27,726 nt of DNA, taken from assembly GCA_009731375.1 (NCBI GenBank), contig BJOX01000045.1, positions 1,023,912 through 1,051,637 of the forward strand. The letters run 5' to 3'. This DNA comes from Paulinella micropora. Taxonomy: Eukaryota > Cercozoa > Imbricatea > Euglyphida. The position numbers were made by a program, and so were the translations under genes. Below, piece by piece: positions 26,793 through 27,726 of the stretch. Position 1 is the stretch's first letter. Each line of letters opens with the position of its first letter. Below the pieces are notes generated by a model. It saw only the letters and a program-made list of their open reading frames with translations, had not been told where the DNA came from and made no database searches.

Positions 26793-27726
26793 TTCGCGAT
26801 CTTGCTGTGTTATGATAGACAGCAACGGGTCCTCTTGCAAGGAAAGATTTCTGACTTCCTCCCTCACAAGGCACCGAAGTCCAAAGTATTTAAAGACTAC
26901 TCTCAGGACATGGTGTGTGTATGGTGCAAGAAGATTGGTCATCTGGCATATTTTTGCCCATCAAGGCAGACAGTGCCGACACCAGCGGAGGAGGTATCAT
27001 ACGTATCCTGGCTTCTGACAACACCACAAGTAGCTGTCGAACAGTATAGCTCGGGCTCGTTAGAGGAGGTCAAGCAGAAGATCTTGACGATGGGTGAGAC
27101 ATACAATAGAGGCAACCCGTGGGCAGACTCAAAGGAACCGGCACATGCAGTCAAGGCAAGGCTTGGGTTCTGGAAGGCAATAGGGGCGGACGCAGTGGTG
27201 CTATCATGGCTCGCATATGGTGTAGAACTCAGATTTGAGCGTGAGCCTCCAGCGACCGATTTTATGAACCACCCAAGTTACTTCGAGAACATTGCATTCG
27301 TCGACGACCAAATTGACGACATGCTTACCCGTGGAGACGCGGTAGAAGTGAAGAGGGAGGAATGCATCATGATCGAGCCTCTCCAAGTGCTGGCTGACCC
27401 AGCGGGAGTCAAGAAGACGAAGCTGTGCACTGACAAACGGTTCAGTAATTCCTTCCAAGCCAAGGCTCCTTTCACAATGGAGACGCTGGAAAAGGACATT
27501 CAGATGGTACTCGACGAAGACAGCGGCACAAAGATGTTCGTGGTGGATCTGCAACGCGCGTTTTATTCCATTCCGCTTGCTAGGAAAAGTACACCATACT
27601 CTGCATTCAGACACAGGAGCAAAACCTATCAGAACAAGACGCTACTATATGGGTTCTGTTCTGCGCCGTTTTGGTTTGGGAAGATCATGAGGGTCGTCGT
27701 GAAGCTGATAAGGACCTTGAACTTGC
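26793..27726 (+). CDS. pol: DIRS-like reverse transcriptase, 5' part, runs off window
   Basis: Frame open from 26793 (after TGA) to the window end, first ATG 26910. Near the start is CVWCKKIGHLAYFC, a third CCHC knuckle. Then FWKAIGADAVVLSWLAYGVE and FVDDQIDDMLTRG with EPLQVLADPAGVKKTKLCTD, the pre-RT and first RT blocks as arranged in DIRS-type (tyrosine recombinase) elements. MFVVDLQRAFYSIPL supplies the first catalytic Asp, and YGFCSAPFWFGKIM matches the next block. The YxDD box, RNase H and recombinase would lie outside the window. Order and wording favour DIRS, but an LTR element is possible. Confidence 0.7.

Overview
This is eukaryotic nuclear DNA. It holds spliceosomal-type GT-AG introns, a tRNA-derived SINE family, retrotransposons of two kinds, a cut-and-paste transposase-like gene, C2H2 and CCCH zinc-finger exons, and a very large load of tri-, tetra- and longer-unit tandem repeats. 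Nothing looks bacterial: there are no operons or Shine-Dalgarno sites. I cannot name the species. All readable genes fit the standard genetic code. The scaffold has N gaps at 651-862, 16928-16937, 17792-17839, 20341-20350, 22140-22149, 24306-24376 and 24475-24484, several of them edged by poly-G or poly-C.

Layout. 1-2170: a nest of SINE copies chained together by (TAA)n arrays, plus a palindrome-rich MITE-like element. 2338-5002 (minus): a three-exon gene whose first exon starts a CCCH zinc finger and whose later exons resemble CACTA/EnSpm (Transposase_21/DUF4218-type) proteins; its introns are filled with tandem repeats. 5046-6548: dinucleotide arrays, then a roughly 1.2 kb tandem array whose unit changes along its length, then (GATA)n. 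6549-11167 (minus): a Ty3/gypsy-like retroelement with a large Gag carrying a CCCH finger and RG-rich tail, an in-frame UGA-CGG stop between gag and pol, a protease-like region, and an RT cut off by the (GATA)n array. 11168-13810: non-coding, AT-rich DNA and short tandem duplications. 13913-14880: two SINE copies, one with a clear 14-bp target-site duplication. 15177-16457 (minus): a Ser/Pro-rich ORF with SP/TP sites, a KEN box and a donor site at its end. 14980-17550: three copies of a dispersed repeat, two of them inverted. 17858-18588 (minus): a C2H2 zinc-finger gene split by a microsatellite intron. 18817-19002: a long near-perfect hairpin. 18600-23560: mostly microsatellites with small exon-like islands. 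24377-24503: another SINE copy. 25188-27726 (plus): a second retroelement with a Gag bearing two CCHC knuckles, then an ORF with a third knuckle and a DIRS-like reverse transcriptase that runs off the window.

How it fits together. The region is a transposon graveyard in which microsatellites grow from SINE tails and within introns. Three introns that can be modelled by exact reading-frame agreement all use GTAT donors, and (GTAT)n or (GATA)n arrays fill two of them. The most noteworthy items are the gag-UGA-CGG-pol junction, the CCCH/transposase-like gene, the SINE family and the C2H2 gene whose finger linker is rebuilt only by splicing.
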